Shown here piece by piece: positions 46,480 through 56,387 of a stretch of DNA of 64,000 nucleotides; positions within the stretch are counted from its first letter, which is position 1; each line of letters opens with the position of its first letter. The stretch spans positions 3,102,001-3,166,000 of the forward strand of contig BLAL01000285.1 of the NCBI GenBank assembly GCA_015698045.1, given 5' to 3'. The notes under the pieces are model-generated. The model worked only from the letters and a program-made list of their open reading frames with translations, searched no databases and was not told the DNA's origin. The position numbers were made by a program, and so were the translations under genes. Source of the stretch: Rhizophagus clarus (taxonomy: Eukaryota; Glomeromycota; Glomeromycetes; Glomerales; Glomeraceae).

Positions 46480-49077
46480 TCATGTATATTTAATTGGAGT
46501 ATTATGTATATGATAGAATAATTGTCGGTTTTCATAACATAAAATATCATGAATTACGGGTTTTTTTGATTTTCCTCCACCCATTGTTGTTCCTCCAAAA
46601 AATAATCGTACCTAAATAAAGTATGATAATTAATAATTTAATCAAATAAATATTACAAATTGTGAAATTAATTTACCTGTTGATGGTTTTTCTTTTCTAT
46701 GCTTGATGTTGAAAAATGCCGTAATACCATCCCTTTTTGTTTTAAATATCGCATAAATTGAGGTACATGCTGAGCAAACACGTGCATATACGGAGTAACA
46801 TCTGTGCGCAAATACATTCCTTCTTGTTGATTAGAGCTGTTCGGATTACCAATAGTAGGACGACAAAAATCACGAACCCATTGTTTTGCATCAGCTTCAA
46901 ATTGGTCAATCTCCTCATCTGTTAAAGATTTTTGACGCATTATTTTATAAAGACGATAAAATTCACGCCAAAGATGCTCAATATCTTGTCCTCTTGTAGC
47001 TTGTTGTTCATCAAAAAGATGTCTTATTTGAAAATCTTTTAATATCTTTTCCTTATCAGGTCCCATAAGGGATGTCCATTTCCATTTTCCATTTTTCGTA
47101 GTAGGAGGGTAAAATTCAAAATGAATATGTAGTCTTCTCATTTCTGCAATTATTAATATTTGTGTATTATTTGCAAAATCTTTTTTCTTGATAAGTTCAT
47201 AAAATAAACATTGAAAAAGTACATCAGAAATTCGCAACATAAGATGCAATTCATCTATGATCCAATTATTTTGATCAATTTCTTGAAAAAGCATTGTATT
47301 TTTACATCCTATAATAAATTTTAATTATTAATATTATTAATTTACTCTATTAAACAAAAATATACATTTAAATCACATACATACCACGTGTATTTTTTGA
47401 GTTCAACCACACTTTATCCATATTATATCTCTCGTCTTTATGACAATTACAATATAAACAAAATAATTGGATGTTGTGGCATTGATCCCCAAAACTAATG
47501 CCACAAATTTCCAATCACCTGAAAAAAATAACTCCACAGGCCAGATTGTATTATTTGAATCTTTATATCCGTTGGTCTTTAATTGTTCAAGTTCATACGA
47601 AAATTTTGCTGATACAGTAGATAAGGAATCATAAGATTCTTTTCCTAAATATAAACAAATATTATATACAACAAATATTAATTATAATAATACGTAATAA
47701 CATTTTTAAATATTAAAATTAATAGTATATTGATGAGCTGGACTCAAAACAGCCTCTTCTTCATTGAGAATACACATGGTGAGCATTACATGCTTTTGTT
47801 TCCTCCCCACATTTCTCCCATCTCCACTCAATTTTATATTAATCTTATCTCCAATTTTTAAAACAGGTGGCATTGAAGTTGTCAAAATAGGAATTATGAT
47901 ATCTAATAAAGAAACAATAGATCGATATGCACCGTTACCTACATCATCATCATTAAACTCTATTCCATCAATATCTTGTTGATTCTCATTATCAACATCG
48001 TTAAAATTAATACTATGAATATTAAATAATTTGATTGGAATAAGTATATTCATTGTTTTTGTAATTTCATTTCGACGCTTTTCAATTACATGTTCTCTTA
48101 TTAAATTTGGAACAGCTTTAGCTAATCGGCGATAACTATCACGCGAAATTAATGTTTCATCACAGGCACGAATAATTGAATCCAAGTACTGTGTAAAATC
48201 AGTTATATTGTCAGAATGAAAATTTAATTCTACTATTTCACCATTAATTTTAAAAATTATAGTTTCAAGACTTGCAATTATTTCTTCAGATGGTGAGGTG
48301 AATTTATTTTCTTTGAGAATTGTTAAGGTTTGTGTAGCAATTTCCTTTCCAACCATTGAAATGCGTTTGTTTTTTTATGATTGTGATGTAAGTTCAGTGA
48401 AATATCGTTTATGATTAGCAGGCATAATAGATTGTTGTGGTTGAGAAGCAATAATTTCACGGATTTGTTGTAAAAAACCTATATCTAAACCAAAAAGTAT
48501 TGTACCTAAAACTCGTGAATTAAGTTTATTACATATTTCCTATAAAAATAAAGATTATTAAAATAATTATTGTAATGTAATTTAATTGTATAAATTATCA
48601 AACTTACCTTTAAAAATAAGGAACCTGCAGCTCCAGCTGATGATAAACTATATCTTGATTTTATTTGACCATTTTCATCCGTCCATTCAACAGTATACTT
48701 AACTACAATTTTACGTGAAAATTGATACTGTGTTTTGCATAAAACTGTTAATCCATTTAATATTGTTTCTACTTGATAGTTATTTGGAACCTTATAATTT
48801 ATCCCCTTTTCTTTTTTGTATAAATTACTTTTGTAGGATATTGTCCAAGTGATACAATTTTATATGACTGGGAATAATTTTTACCACTAAATACTCTAAC
48901 GGCATGAATATATGGGTTGGAAGGATAATTATGAAAAAAAAAATGTTGTGTATTTTCATCATTAACTAGAATAAGTTCTTTGTTTGAAGTTTTTTGAAAG
49001 TAATCACAAGTAATAGGAACTTGAAGCTGTATTAAATTATTTGGAACTTCGTGATCACTTAATGGACTTTGAGGCAT
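46480..49077 (-). pseudogene. Broken multi-exon D/D/E-like transposase gene
   Basis: From 49077 (MPQSPLSDHEV) the gene reads through five exons. It has a frameshift near 48810 in an A/G run, an intron about 48541-48608 (GTAAGT...ATAG), an in-frame TAA near 48378, and the block LSGDGRNVGRKQ. A lost donor follows 47706, then FFSGDWKF, a 1-base frameshift near 47480 inside NYF/CLYCNC, an intron about 47310-47388, DELHLMLRIS, TSLMGPDK, EKKNHQQ, an intron 46612-46676, and a short last exon to TGA at 46480. These blocks recur in a repeated family in Rhizophagus and invertebrate genomes. I infer catalytic acids in SGDGR, DELH and EKKNH, but have no family name. With four lesions it is a pseudogene. 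Confidence 0.55.
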
Positions 49078-50280
49078 AATAGACTATTATTAAAGTTTAT
49101 TTTATTAGAATACTGTATTAAAAATTCTGACACAAGCATAATCTAAAATATTTTAAATTTAAACTTATCAGTTATTATTTTGACAATTTAAAAATTTTTT
49201 ATTTCCTTTTTAAAATATTTTCGCCTTCCTTTTTAGAGTATGCACAAAATATAAACAATTTAAAGATTAAGAATAGGATTGGAGTATGATTAACTTTGGA
49301 AAGAGACTTGTCAAAATAAGAGGAGACGTTATTATTAATGGGGGTGTGTTACATTTATTTTGACGTGTTTATCACGAGATAATCACATGCAAATAATACA
49401 ATTTTTTTAAATATCACATCAGATAATATATGGAAATGAGTGATATTTGCCCATATGAATATGAAATAATTAAATCCCCTAAATATTAGCAATCACGCTC
49501 AAACAATCAGATGAATGACATTTTGTTTTTTGAGAAGTTCAAGTTAATTATGACTGGTTTACAACAAAGGAAATATAACGAAAAATACTCATCTGATGAA
49601 TTAAAGTAATAAAAATTCGAAAAAAAAGTTCAACATCATATGTTAAATTCTTAATTCTTAACAAAAATTTATGTCAATTTAACGAATAAATTAATTTAGG
49701 GAATATTTTTGATCGTGGAGAGACAGAAATACCATATTATTTTTATAACTTTAGAAGCAATTTAAAAATATTGACGCACTTTGAACAGATAAAAACAAAA
49801 TTTCAAATATTGTATTACAGTTATAAAATTAATTGGCAATGTTTAAGAGAAGTTTTTTAAATTTTTTCTTGATTTTAAAGGTTTACATTTGATACAAGGT
49901 CTTCTGAAAGAATATTAAAGTACGTTAAAAAAATCAGTTATCTTATTTAACTCTATATACAGATTGCGCTATATAGTTGTTGGTGTCAGATGATCATAAG
50001 TAGTAGAGAAATGGGTTTTTGGCACATTTCGATTACAGGGTTCCAGGATGGTTTCCTGGGTATCAAAAAATAAACACATAGCGTAAACCATTTGTAAATA
50101 TACACCTGACCTTAAGGAAATCATTTTGCTTTCCTGATTGTTATTCGCTCTGTAAACATTTGTTTCCTATATGTAAAAATAAAATTTCACTTTGGCACAA
50201 ACAAGTCCGAAACCTATTTGGTTCTCATCCTGGATAACATAAATTTTTCGCATATAATATAACCAAATTGCCTCCCTATA
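49078..50280. other. Intergenic region left of the Maverick-like element
   Basis: AT-rich, no coding capacity. Somewhere here or just to the right lies the left boundary of the element; I found no terminal repeat because the right end is outside the window. Confidence 0.5.
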
Positions 50281-50470
50281 GCATGTACACAAGATAAGAA
50301 AGCAAATACTGTTCACAGTCTGCGGAGCGAAGCGGAGCATGTAAATAAGATATGAAAACAAATAGTGTTAACAGTCTGCGGAGCGAAGCGGAGCATGTAC
50401 ACAAGATATGGAAACAAATAGTGTTCACAGTCTGCGGAGCGAAGCGGAGCATGTACGCAAGACAAGAAAA
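50281..50470. repeat. 56-bp GC-richer tandem repeat, 3.4 copies
   Basis: Units start GCATGTACACAAGATA at 50281, 50337, 50393 and 50449 (partial) and end CTGCGGAGCGAAGCGGA. Copies differ at a few positions. It lies at the left end of the element's gene block, so it could be terminal or regulatory sequence. The 181-codon antisense frame over it is a by-product of the periodic sequence. Confidence 0.9.
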
Positions 50471-50522
50471 AAAATCATGTGATATAAATGCATACATATT
50501 GTATCCTGCCACTAGCCCGTCA

Positions 50523-50792
50523 CTAGCCCCCACTAACCTGAATTTTTGCAAGCTTCTGTCGTTGATAAAATGCTCTAGAACGATACTTGCCTGAATGTTT
50601 TTTACAAGCACCGTATTCAGAGAAAGTATTTTTAACGCATCCAGGTTGTATACATGGATAATGTTTAGGTGAATTCCGATGGGCTTTACATCCCTTTGGA
50701 TCATAGCATCTCCGATTGCACTCTTCTCCAGTCCTAAGAATATATGGACAATAATAAAAATTCCAGGGTATCTCCTTTTTTCCGCATCCCAT
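50523..50792 (-). CDS. Small cysteine-rich zinc-binding protein
   Basis: An 89-residue protein starting MGCGKKEIPW. Two consecutive modules are visible: C25-x3-C29-x5-C35-x2-H38 and C47-x4-C52-x10-C63-x2-H66, each ending in C-K-x-H, which suggests two zinc sites. The C-terminus is basic. It is divergent from the PolB-like/F-box gene with 96 bases between the starts, so the two may share a promoter. Function unknown; nucleic-acid or protein binding is plausible. Confidence 0.6.
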   Translation of the reverse strand: MGCGKKEIPWNFYYCPYILRTGEECNRRCYDPKGCKAHRNSPKHYPCIQPGCVKNTFSEYGACKKHSGKYRSRAFYQRQKLAKIQVSGG

Positions 50793-50888
50793 AGTTTCTT
50801 TTTTGAATAAATGTCTAACACTAATTATCCGAACAAAATAATTTTTATTTTAAACTTTTTCTAACAATATATAATCTTCGAGAAAAAC

Positions 50889-52778
50889 ATGAGCGGATTA
50901 CTTGGTAGTATCACTGGCACAATAGGACGATTGTTCGGAAATCTTTTGCCAAGCTGGGGAGACCCGGCACCAGTACCACCCGAGACAGCCGAACCTCCCG
51001 AACCAGAAGAAGAGCCGGAGCCGGAGTCGGATGGGGAGAGCGACTATGAGACCGCTTTAACTTGTCAAGATAGCCAAAATACAGAAACAAGATGGTATTC
51101 AGCTACTCGAAGGTTCCTGTTTTGGAGGAAGCAAGGTAAGGATGTTGAGTTCTATGATGGGAGTACACAATGGATTGGTTCCGAAAATGACTTCCGTAAT
51201 TTATCACGAGACTGGTTTATAATCAAAGCCAATCCGAATGAGACACTCCAGGAAGCACATAAACGATATAATGAAGAAGCCAGTGCAATAGCATGGCGAA
51301 GTAGAGGACAGATTGATTTACGAAAAACTGGTACATACGCTATGGCAAGTTTGCGCTTCTTTCAAGATGTCACTTTAGCTCCTAGAAAAGCAGAAGACTT
51401 AACACAAGAAGAAGATTATTGGATTAATTCGGCATACATGGGAGGTCTAGTATGGGCTGAGCCATATGAAGGAATCGCAACTGAATTAGACTTTAATGAA
51501 TTTTATCCAAAAATCTTAGCTTTTGGTGGTGCAAGCTGGCCAGTAAGGGCAGGAGAATTTAAAACAATCACGCATAATCTTAATTATTATAATCTAGAAT
51601 ACGGTATTTATCGAGCTTTTATAAAAGGCCAGCCAGCGAATCAAAAATGTATAAGAGGATTTCGTTTTAATCCTGCAGGATATTACACTCACTATGACTT
51701 GAAATTAGCGATGGAACTAGATCTACACATAGAGTTATCCTCTGAAAGTCCAAATGCTCTAATATATGATAAAGCTTATCTTATGAGCGGATATAATAGT
51801 TTCTATCAATGGGCAAGTTATCTTACAAATATCAAGCAAGAAGGCAGACAGGCAGGTAAAGTCGCTAAGCATATGCTAGTTTCACTTTGGGGACGATTAT
51901 ACTCAGATGGACGAAGACCAGGTCCTCATCGACGTATGGCACCTTTTATTACAGCGAGGGGGCGCAGAATTATATCAGGAGAAATTATTCCACTAGGAGA
52001 TCGTGTAAAGCGTATCCATACAGATGGTTTTATTATTTCTGATAAAAATACAGAACAGCTGATAGAAAGATATGAAGGAGTCGGTAAGAGTGATCTAAAA
52101 ATAGTAAAATCAGGCTTCGTAACGATAAAAAATGTGATGAATCTAAAGTGGATCAATTTTGAGGAAATAGTTTCACCATCCTTGTCAAAGTCAGGAAAAT
52201 CACCCATCCGTTTTATATCTTTGCCAAATGAGATTCTCGATAGAATTTTCCAACATTATAGAAAGGATAGGGACAAAAAAATGTATCCTCTTTTATTTGT
52301 TAATAAGCAATGGTATTATATTGCTAGAAGACTAGTATGGCAAAGAATATCTCTAACAGCCATTTCCGGGATCAAGTTCACAAAGGCATTAAGCAAAAAT
52401 ACAAAGCCAGATGCATGTGCACAAGTGCTAGGTCTAAAATTTATTGGGGAAATAAATATAGAACCAGATGTATACATTTCCGAAGTATGTAAGGCTTGCC
52501 CCAATTTACAATGGCTAAGTTTTGAAAATAGTGGTTCACGTATACTTAACAATAAAAATCTGGAAGCGCTTCTAGCCGAGTGTCCTAATTTAAAAAGACT
52601 CACGATAAGAGGTTCTAGGCGAATAAGCCCGAAAGCATTTTTAAAAATTCCAGAGCTGACTCCTAGTTTGGGAACGATAGAAATTAGGGGATGTTTACGG
52701 ATTGGAAAGAATATATTATCTGATTTCCAAAACTTTAACCCAAAAATAAAACTCATAATTGAGTCTGATGAAGAATAG
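50889..52778 (+). CDS. PolB-like palm domain fused to F-box/LRR
   Basis: A single uninterrupted 629-residue frame. Residues 24-52 are a Pro/Glu-rich acidic linker. Residues about 180-420 resemble the polymerisation part of family B DNA polymerases: Y183-M-G-G (YxGG), ELD201FNEFYP (motif A), K324 to G335 in KVAKHMLVSLWGRL (motif B) and HTD379G (motif C, keeping the second Asp). The exonuclease domain is absent; there are only about 180 residues before YxGG. Residues 441-487 (FISLPNEILDRIFQHY ... LLFVNKQWYYIARRLVWQRI) are an F-box, followed by LRR segments (about 530-600: CPNLQWLSFE, CPNLKRLTIRG). I do not know this architecture from any described family. It could be a small polymerase tethered to SKP1, or a former polymerase used for binding. 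Confidence 0.75.
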   Translation: MSGLLGSITGTIGRLFGNLLPSWGDPAPVPPETAEPPEPEEEPEPESDGESDYETALTCQDSQNTETRWYSATRRFLFWRKQGKDVEFYDGSTQWIGSENDFRNLSRDWFIIKANPNETLQEAHKRYNEEASAIAWRSRGQIDLRKTGTYAMASLRFFQDVTLAPRKAEDLTQEEDYWINSAYMGGLVWAEPYEGIATELDFNEFYPKILAFGGASWPVRAGEFKTITHNLNYYNLEYGIYRAFIKGQPANQKCIRGFRFNPAGYYTHYDLKLAMELDLHIELSSESPNALIYDKAYLMSGYNSFYQWASYLTNIKQEGRQAGKVAKHMLVSLWGRLYSDGRRPGPHRRMAPFITARGRRIISGEIIPLGDRVKRIHTDGFIISDKNTEQLIERYEGVGKSDLKIVKSGFVTIKNVMNLKWINFEEIVSPSLSKSGKSPIRFISLPNEILDRIFQHYRKDRDKKMYPLLFVNKQWYYIARRLVWQRISLTAISGIKFTKALSKNTKPDACAQVLGLKFIGEINIEPDVYISEVCKACPNLQWLSFENSGSRILNNKNLEALLAECPNLKRLTIRGSRRISPKAFLKIPELTPSLGTIEIRGCLRIGKNILSDFQNFNPKIKLIIESDEE

Positions 52779-52881
52779 GATTAGATAGCATTCACCCAAA
52801 AATTATTTGATTTTTTTTTTTCTAGTGGGTAAAGCTAGAGTGTTATGCATATTTTAAATTAGCATATAATATTTGTTAATT

Positions 52882-53577
52882 ATGACACATTCAAGAGTTA
52901 TATATTTACCAGAACTATTAAATCATATTTTACATTTTCTAGCAATAGATAAATCCCTCTATCCCACTTTATTTGTCTGCCGATTGTGGTACAGATGCGG
53001 TGTTTCTGTTCTATGGAAACGAGTTGAGCTAAAGAATAGTAACATACAAAAAATTTTTATGAAAATAATATGTGAGAAGCAGAAGAGTCTCTTTGGGACC
53101 AAACCATTTTATTATTTGAATGTAACTCATTTAGAAATTCCAAGCTACTGGCGACTTTTAGATAAAAAATTCAAACATATTACACATCTATTCCCAAATA
53201 TAATTCATTTAAATTTGCATAATACTACCGGATTCAGTAATAAAACATTAAAACGAATAGCAGAATCATACCCCAATCTGAAGTATCTCAACTTGGGAAT
53301 TAATTATCATAGAGTAGATGATACTGGATTAATAACTGATAAAGGTCTATATGCAATCGCAAATTCATGCTATAAATTAGAATATCTAGATATTTCTTAC
53401 CGTATAGAGTTTTCTGAAGAATCAATTTGTAATATTATTCATTCCTGCCTAAAACTCCAAGCACTTTATATTTACGGTTGTAGAATTACTTATAAAACTA
53501 TCAGAGAAACTAGATTGTATCTTAAATTAAAATATTTTGGTCTAAGTAGAGGTTGGAACCGATCCAATTATTCTTAG
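52882..53577 (+). CDS. F-box/LRR protein of the element
   Basis: The first ATG is at 52882 (MTHSRVIYLPELLNHILHFL); 231 residues. An F-box (about 6-45: LPELLNHILHFLAID ... PTLFVCRLWYRCGVSVLWKRV) is followed by short LRRs (FPNIIHLNLHNTTGFSN, YPNLKYLNLG, CYKLEYLDISYRI, CLKLQALYIYGCRI). The layout matches the C-terminal part of the preceding fusion protein, so the two probably arose by duplication. It lies 103 bases downstream on the same strand. Predicted partner is SKP1 of the host SCF ubiquitin ligase; the target is unknown. Confidence 0.75.
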   Translation: MTHSRVIYLPELLNHILHFLAIDKSLYPTLFVCRLWYRCGVSVLWKRVELKNSNIQKIFMKIICEKQKSLFGTKPFYYLNVTHLEIPSYWRLLDKKFKHITHLFPNIIHLNLHNTTGFSNKTLKRIAESYPNLKYLNLGINYHRVDDTGLITDKGLYAIANSCYKLEYLDISYRIEFSEESICNIIHSCLKLQALYIYGCRITYKTIRETRLYLKLKYFGLSRGWNRSNYS

Positions 53578-53611
53578 TCAAATTATTTAGACTATTTTCC
53601 GCAGATAAGAA

Positions 53612-53872
53612 ATGGAAAGTAATAAAAAAGAAGAACAATCTCAAAAGGATCAGCCAGAGACGAGCCAGCTTGACTATAATTCCTCATCCCTTATTTCCCC
53701 CATTTTGGCAGAATCAGCACAAGCTCTAATGAATAGCCTGGATAAATTGGAAGACATGATAAATTTGATAAAATCAGATTTGAAAAAACCATTGCCGATT
53801 GATATTAATGATCCTGATCTATCATACAATAATGCAAAGCTAGAGAAGGTTCAGACTATTATTCCAAAGTAA
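53612..53872 (+). CDS. Small hypothetical protein
   Basis: 86 residues, MESNKKEEQSQKDQ, with a Gln/Glu/Ser-rich start and a helical middle (SAQALMNSLDKLEDMINLIK). No recognisable domain. It lies 34 bases after the F-box gene on the same strand, consistent with the tight packing of this element. Confidence 0.45.
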   Translation: MESNKKEEQSQKDQPETSQLDYNSSSLISPILAESAQALMNSLDKLEDMINLIKSDLKKPLPIDINDPDLSYNNAKLEKVQTIIPK

Positions 53873-53878
53873 TAATAT

Positions 53879-54103
53879 TTACTGCGCCATACACGTGACA
53901 TTTTGAACTCGGTTCACATTCTCCTTCTTATAAATTTCAGGATAATCCCCCCGCAATTCTTGGACAAGGAAGGGTATTTTCTTTGGCATTTTCTCGGTAT
54001 TTTTTCCCAGAATATAGGCTTCAGCAATTTTTTTGGCTAATTCTAGACGGAAACTTTTACTAAAAATATATGGAATACCCAAACTTCTGGGAAAATATGG
54101 CAT
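53879..54103 (-). CDS. Small hypothetical protein or remnant
   Basis: From the first ATG (54103) 74 residues, MPYFPRSLGIPYIFSKSF, rich in Lys, Phe and Tyr. The frame stays open upstream to about 54175 without an ATG, and that extension (FGKESDIVLEKFLEKN) is equally protein-like, so the true start may be missing or non-ATG. It overlaps nothing and fills the gap between two plus-strand genes. Function unknown. Confidence 0.35.
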   Translation of the reverse strand: MPYFPRSLGIPYIFSKSFRLELAKKIAEAYILGKNTEKMPKKIPFLVQELRGDYPEIYKKENVNRVQNVTCMAQ

Positions 54104-54183
54104 GCCTGGAATATTTTTTTCTAGGAATTTTTCCAAGACTATATCACTTTCCTTGCCGAAGGCGTTAAAGTATAATCAAGCAT

Positions 54184-55107
54184 ATGTCTAGCCAACCACA
54201 TTTTAATGAACACTATAAGAGTTTACTTGACCAATTACCACCATCCATGAAAAAAGATGCATGGTTACGACTAACAACTCGTAAAAGTAATCCCCTATCT
54301 GAGGAACAGGCTAAAGGTATTCGTTCAGATATTGAGGAATTACTTACTAAAGAAGTTGAAAGATACTTTAATAAAAAAAATCGCCAAAAGCTTAAGATTG
54401 AAGCAAATACCACTTCTGATGGTTCTAGTACATTATCAAGGCTAGATGGATTTGAGAAACAGTTAGAAGAGCGTGAACTTTGTGTACAGCAACAGGAGAA
54501 TAATATTAAGAAAACTATTGAGACTCAAGTTTCTGAGGAACGCAAACGTCTAAAAGATGAATATGATACTCTTTTAGCTCGAAAAGTGAGAGAATATAAT
54601 AACTGTATGGTAGATATGAAGCAGAAATTATATTCATTTAGGTATCAGCTAGAAGAGCAATATAAATCCAGTAAGGCTGACTTGGAGAAACAATACCAAT
54701 CTCGTATCTCTGCCTTGGATAAAGCTAATATTGAAAAAGATAGAGAGATTGGCAAGTTATCTGCATTACTATCACGATCTAAGAATGAAATAAAGGATCT
54801 TAAATATGTCCTTTCTTCGGTTAAAGATATTATCAAGACATTGGATGATATTATCTATTCTAAAGATCAAACAATTATTATTTATAATGATGGAATCCGT
54901 TCTATTAATCCTGGCTGTATTGATAGTGCTATAGAGCCAATTAGTTTTTATGAAAAAGATGCCAAAGTCTTGTGGAATAGATGGCGTGCTAATGCACCAG
55001 ATAATCCAAATATTCGAAAAAAATATTCATTTCGTTCCTCTATTCGTACAAAACTTTCTGACCATCTTATTCAAGAACTTCAAAAGGTTATATCATGCCA
55101 AAAATAG
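54184..55107 (+). CDS. Coiled-coil protein, function unknown
   Basis: 307 residues. The basic N-terminus (FNEHYKSLLDQLPPSMKKDA) is followed by a long predicted coiled coil (about 85-235; heptad-like EKQLEERELCVQQQENN and later LEEQYKSSKADLEKQYQS) and a C-terminal part with DAKVLWNRWRANAPDNPN. The overall plan is like the N-terminal coiled coil of the Gag-like protein. It is convergent with the zinc-finger frame ending at 55093, overlapping it by 15 bases. A structural or scaffold role is possible. Confidence 0.6.
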   Translation: MSSQPHFNEHYKSLLDQLPPSMKKDAWLRLTTRKSNPLSEEQAKGIRSDIEELLTKEVERYFNKKNRQKLKIEANTTSDGSSTLSRLDGFEKQLEERELCVQQQENNIKKTIETQVSEERKRLKDEYDTLLARKVREYNNCMVDMKQKLYSFRYQLEEQYKSSKADLEKQYQSRISALDKANIEKDREIGKLSALLSRSKNEIKDLKYVLSSVKDIIKTLDDIIYSKDQTIIIYNDGIRSINPGCIDSAIEPISFYEKDAKVLWNRWRANAPDNPNIRKKYSFRSSIRTKLSDHLIQELQKVISCQK

Positions 55108-55311
55108 TCGAATAGGCACTGTATTTTTTTCCTGATTGCTGTCTAAATATTGTCTGATCTGTGATGAAACACTGTCTGAAACACTGTCTGAAACACTGTC
55201 TAAAACACTGTCTGAAATACTGTCTGAACACTTAACTGTTTTATAATGCTGTTTTAACCTACAGGGATAACGGAATTCTTTACCACAATGCATGCATGTA
55301 CGATCTGCTAG
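55093..55311 (-). CDS. C2HC zinc-finger extension reached by -1 frameshift
   Basis: In the -1 frame after the protease stop the sequence continues LADRTCMHCGKEF ... HYKTVKC, a C-x2-C-x12-H-x5-C zinc finger, then Ser/Asp/Val repeats and a stop at 55093. The only ATG in this frame lies between the first two cysteines, so independent initiation would destroy the finger; this favours translation as an extension of the protease. The extension is 72 residues. In retroelements, nucleic-acid-binding fingers are commonly appended to polyproteins. Confidence 0.55.
   Translation of the reverse strand, partial: LADRTCMHCGKEFRYPCRLKQHYKTVKCSDSISDSVLDSVSDSVSDSVSSQIRQYLDSNQEKNTVPIRLFLA
55163..55231. repeat. 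12-bp coding minisatellite
   Basis: About five units of AAACACTGTCTG with substitutions. On the minus strand they encode SVSD repeats downstream of the C2HC finger. Confidence 0.85.
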
Positions 55312-56387
55312 TTTTTTTTTATAGGTTCTAGCCCCTTCTCTACAGTGAAGACATTACGCTGAGATTTATGAACTGATAGGGGAATGGTAATAGTCTTTCC
55401 ATTTCGGATTGTCTTAAATTCTCCCTTTACTAAGGGTTCCCATCCTGCCCGATGTTGCCATTTCGTTCCAAGAATAAATAGTGATAACTCATTTCCATTA
55501 TCATCATATTCTGTAGGGACGACAGAAAATTCATCTGAAATGGTATCTCTATTTTCCTTATCCTCTATAGTTACAGGAACACTATCAACCGTACCAAGAG
55601 AATGAGACTTACTTGCAACCCCATTAAGTCGATGAATCTTCTTTCTATTTATTTTTTGACCCAAATGAATAGCAACATTTTCTGAGAATATTGATGAATC
55701 TGATCCACTATCAATCATTGCATATGGTATAGTTATATCCCCTACCTTACATGAGATGGTTGCAACATCATCGGCATCCTTTATTTGGAGAAAATTTATC
55801 TCCAAGGGCTTTGGCCAATATATTTGGCTATTTTTTTTTTTAGCTAATGCATATGCCTTAATGGCTAGTTGAATGCTCTCTGGTATAACATAGTTAGAGG
55901 AAGTAGTATTGTTTTCTTTTATTTTAGTAGAATCTGTTATAACCATATCTTCATTTGAGCTGGGGGCATTTGGAACAGTTTCATTATTATTTTCTGGAAC
56001 TTGTAAAAGAAGCTTCTGTTCGGTATTTGTGGCCTGTATTAGTGGAAATAAGACATCTTGAAATTTTTTTGTAACATTTTCCCATGCTAATTCCCTTCTT
56101 TTAACCGTATCATTTGGCATTTCTGTATTCAAGCAATGGTCTTTTATTTTGGGGAATATCATATTAATAAATTTTGAAATTTCTATAAGAATCTCTCTAG
56201 GACAATGAGGGACTAATGATGCTATTGACGATTTTAATGCTATTTGATACATTAGATCTGTAGCTATGGCTATATTACTAGTACGAGATTTGGAAGTAGG
56301 GGACTTCTTGGTGGTTCCTTCTTTTGATTTGATACTCTTTTTTATAGGTACTCCACTTCGCACCACTTTTTTTTTAAAGCATAGCAA
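55308..56387 (-). CDS. Retropepsin-like aspartic protease, -1 frame relative to Gag
   Basis: The open frame of 359 codons has no ATG at its 5' end; it starts inside the Gag 3' end in the -1 frame. A basic, Lys-rich N-terminal region and a helical segment precede the protease. The active site is IDSG at residues 225-228 (GAT at 55712) in YAMIDSGSDSSIF, with the matching LFILG near residue 305, the flap-side hydrophobic-Gly motif of retropepsins. It should act as a homodimer cleaving the Gag-type polyprotein. The frame ends AAA AAC TAG within a second slippery site. Internal initiation at Met46 is an alternative. Confidence 0.7.
   Translation of the reverse strand: MLCFKKKVVRSGVPIKKSIKSKEGTTKKSPTSKSRTSNIAIATDLMYQIALKSSIASLVPHCPREILIEISKFINMIFPKIKDHCLNTEMPNDTVKRRELAWENVTKKFQDVLFPLIQATNTEQKLLLQVPENNNETVPNAPSSNEDMVITDSTKIKENNTTSSNYVIPESIQLAIKAYALAKKKNSQIYWPKPLEINFLQIKDADDVATISCKVGDITIPYAMIDSGSDSSIFSENVAIHLGQKINRKKIHRLNGVASKSHSLGTVDSVPVTIEDKENRDTISDEFSVVPTEYDDNGNELSLFILGTKWQHRAGWEPLVKGEFKTIRNGKTITIPLSVHKSQRNVFTVEKGLEPIKKN
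55311..55317 (-). promoter_or_regulatory. Slippery heptamer A AAA AAC (protease to zinc finger)
   Basis: In the protease frame the last codons are AAA AAA AAC TAG. A -1 slip on A-AAA-AAC, a classic retroviral heptamer, bypasses the TAG and enters the C2HC frame. The site is part of an A9 run. Confidence 0.55.

Noticed and set aside
50276-50821. 181-residue minus-strand frame
   Set aside because: It is the shadow of the 56-bp tandem repeats (recurring LRFAPQTVN) and of the zinc-binding gene in another frame.
51926-52756. Antisense frames of 93 and 146 residues
   Set aside because: They are shadows of the PolB-like/F-box gene on the plus strand.
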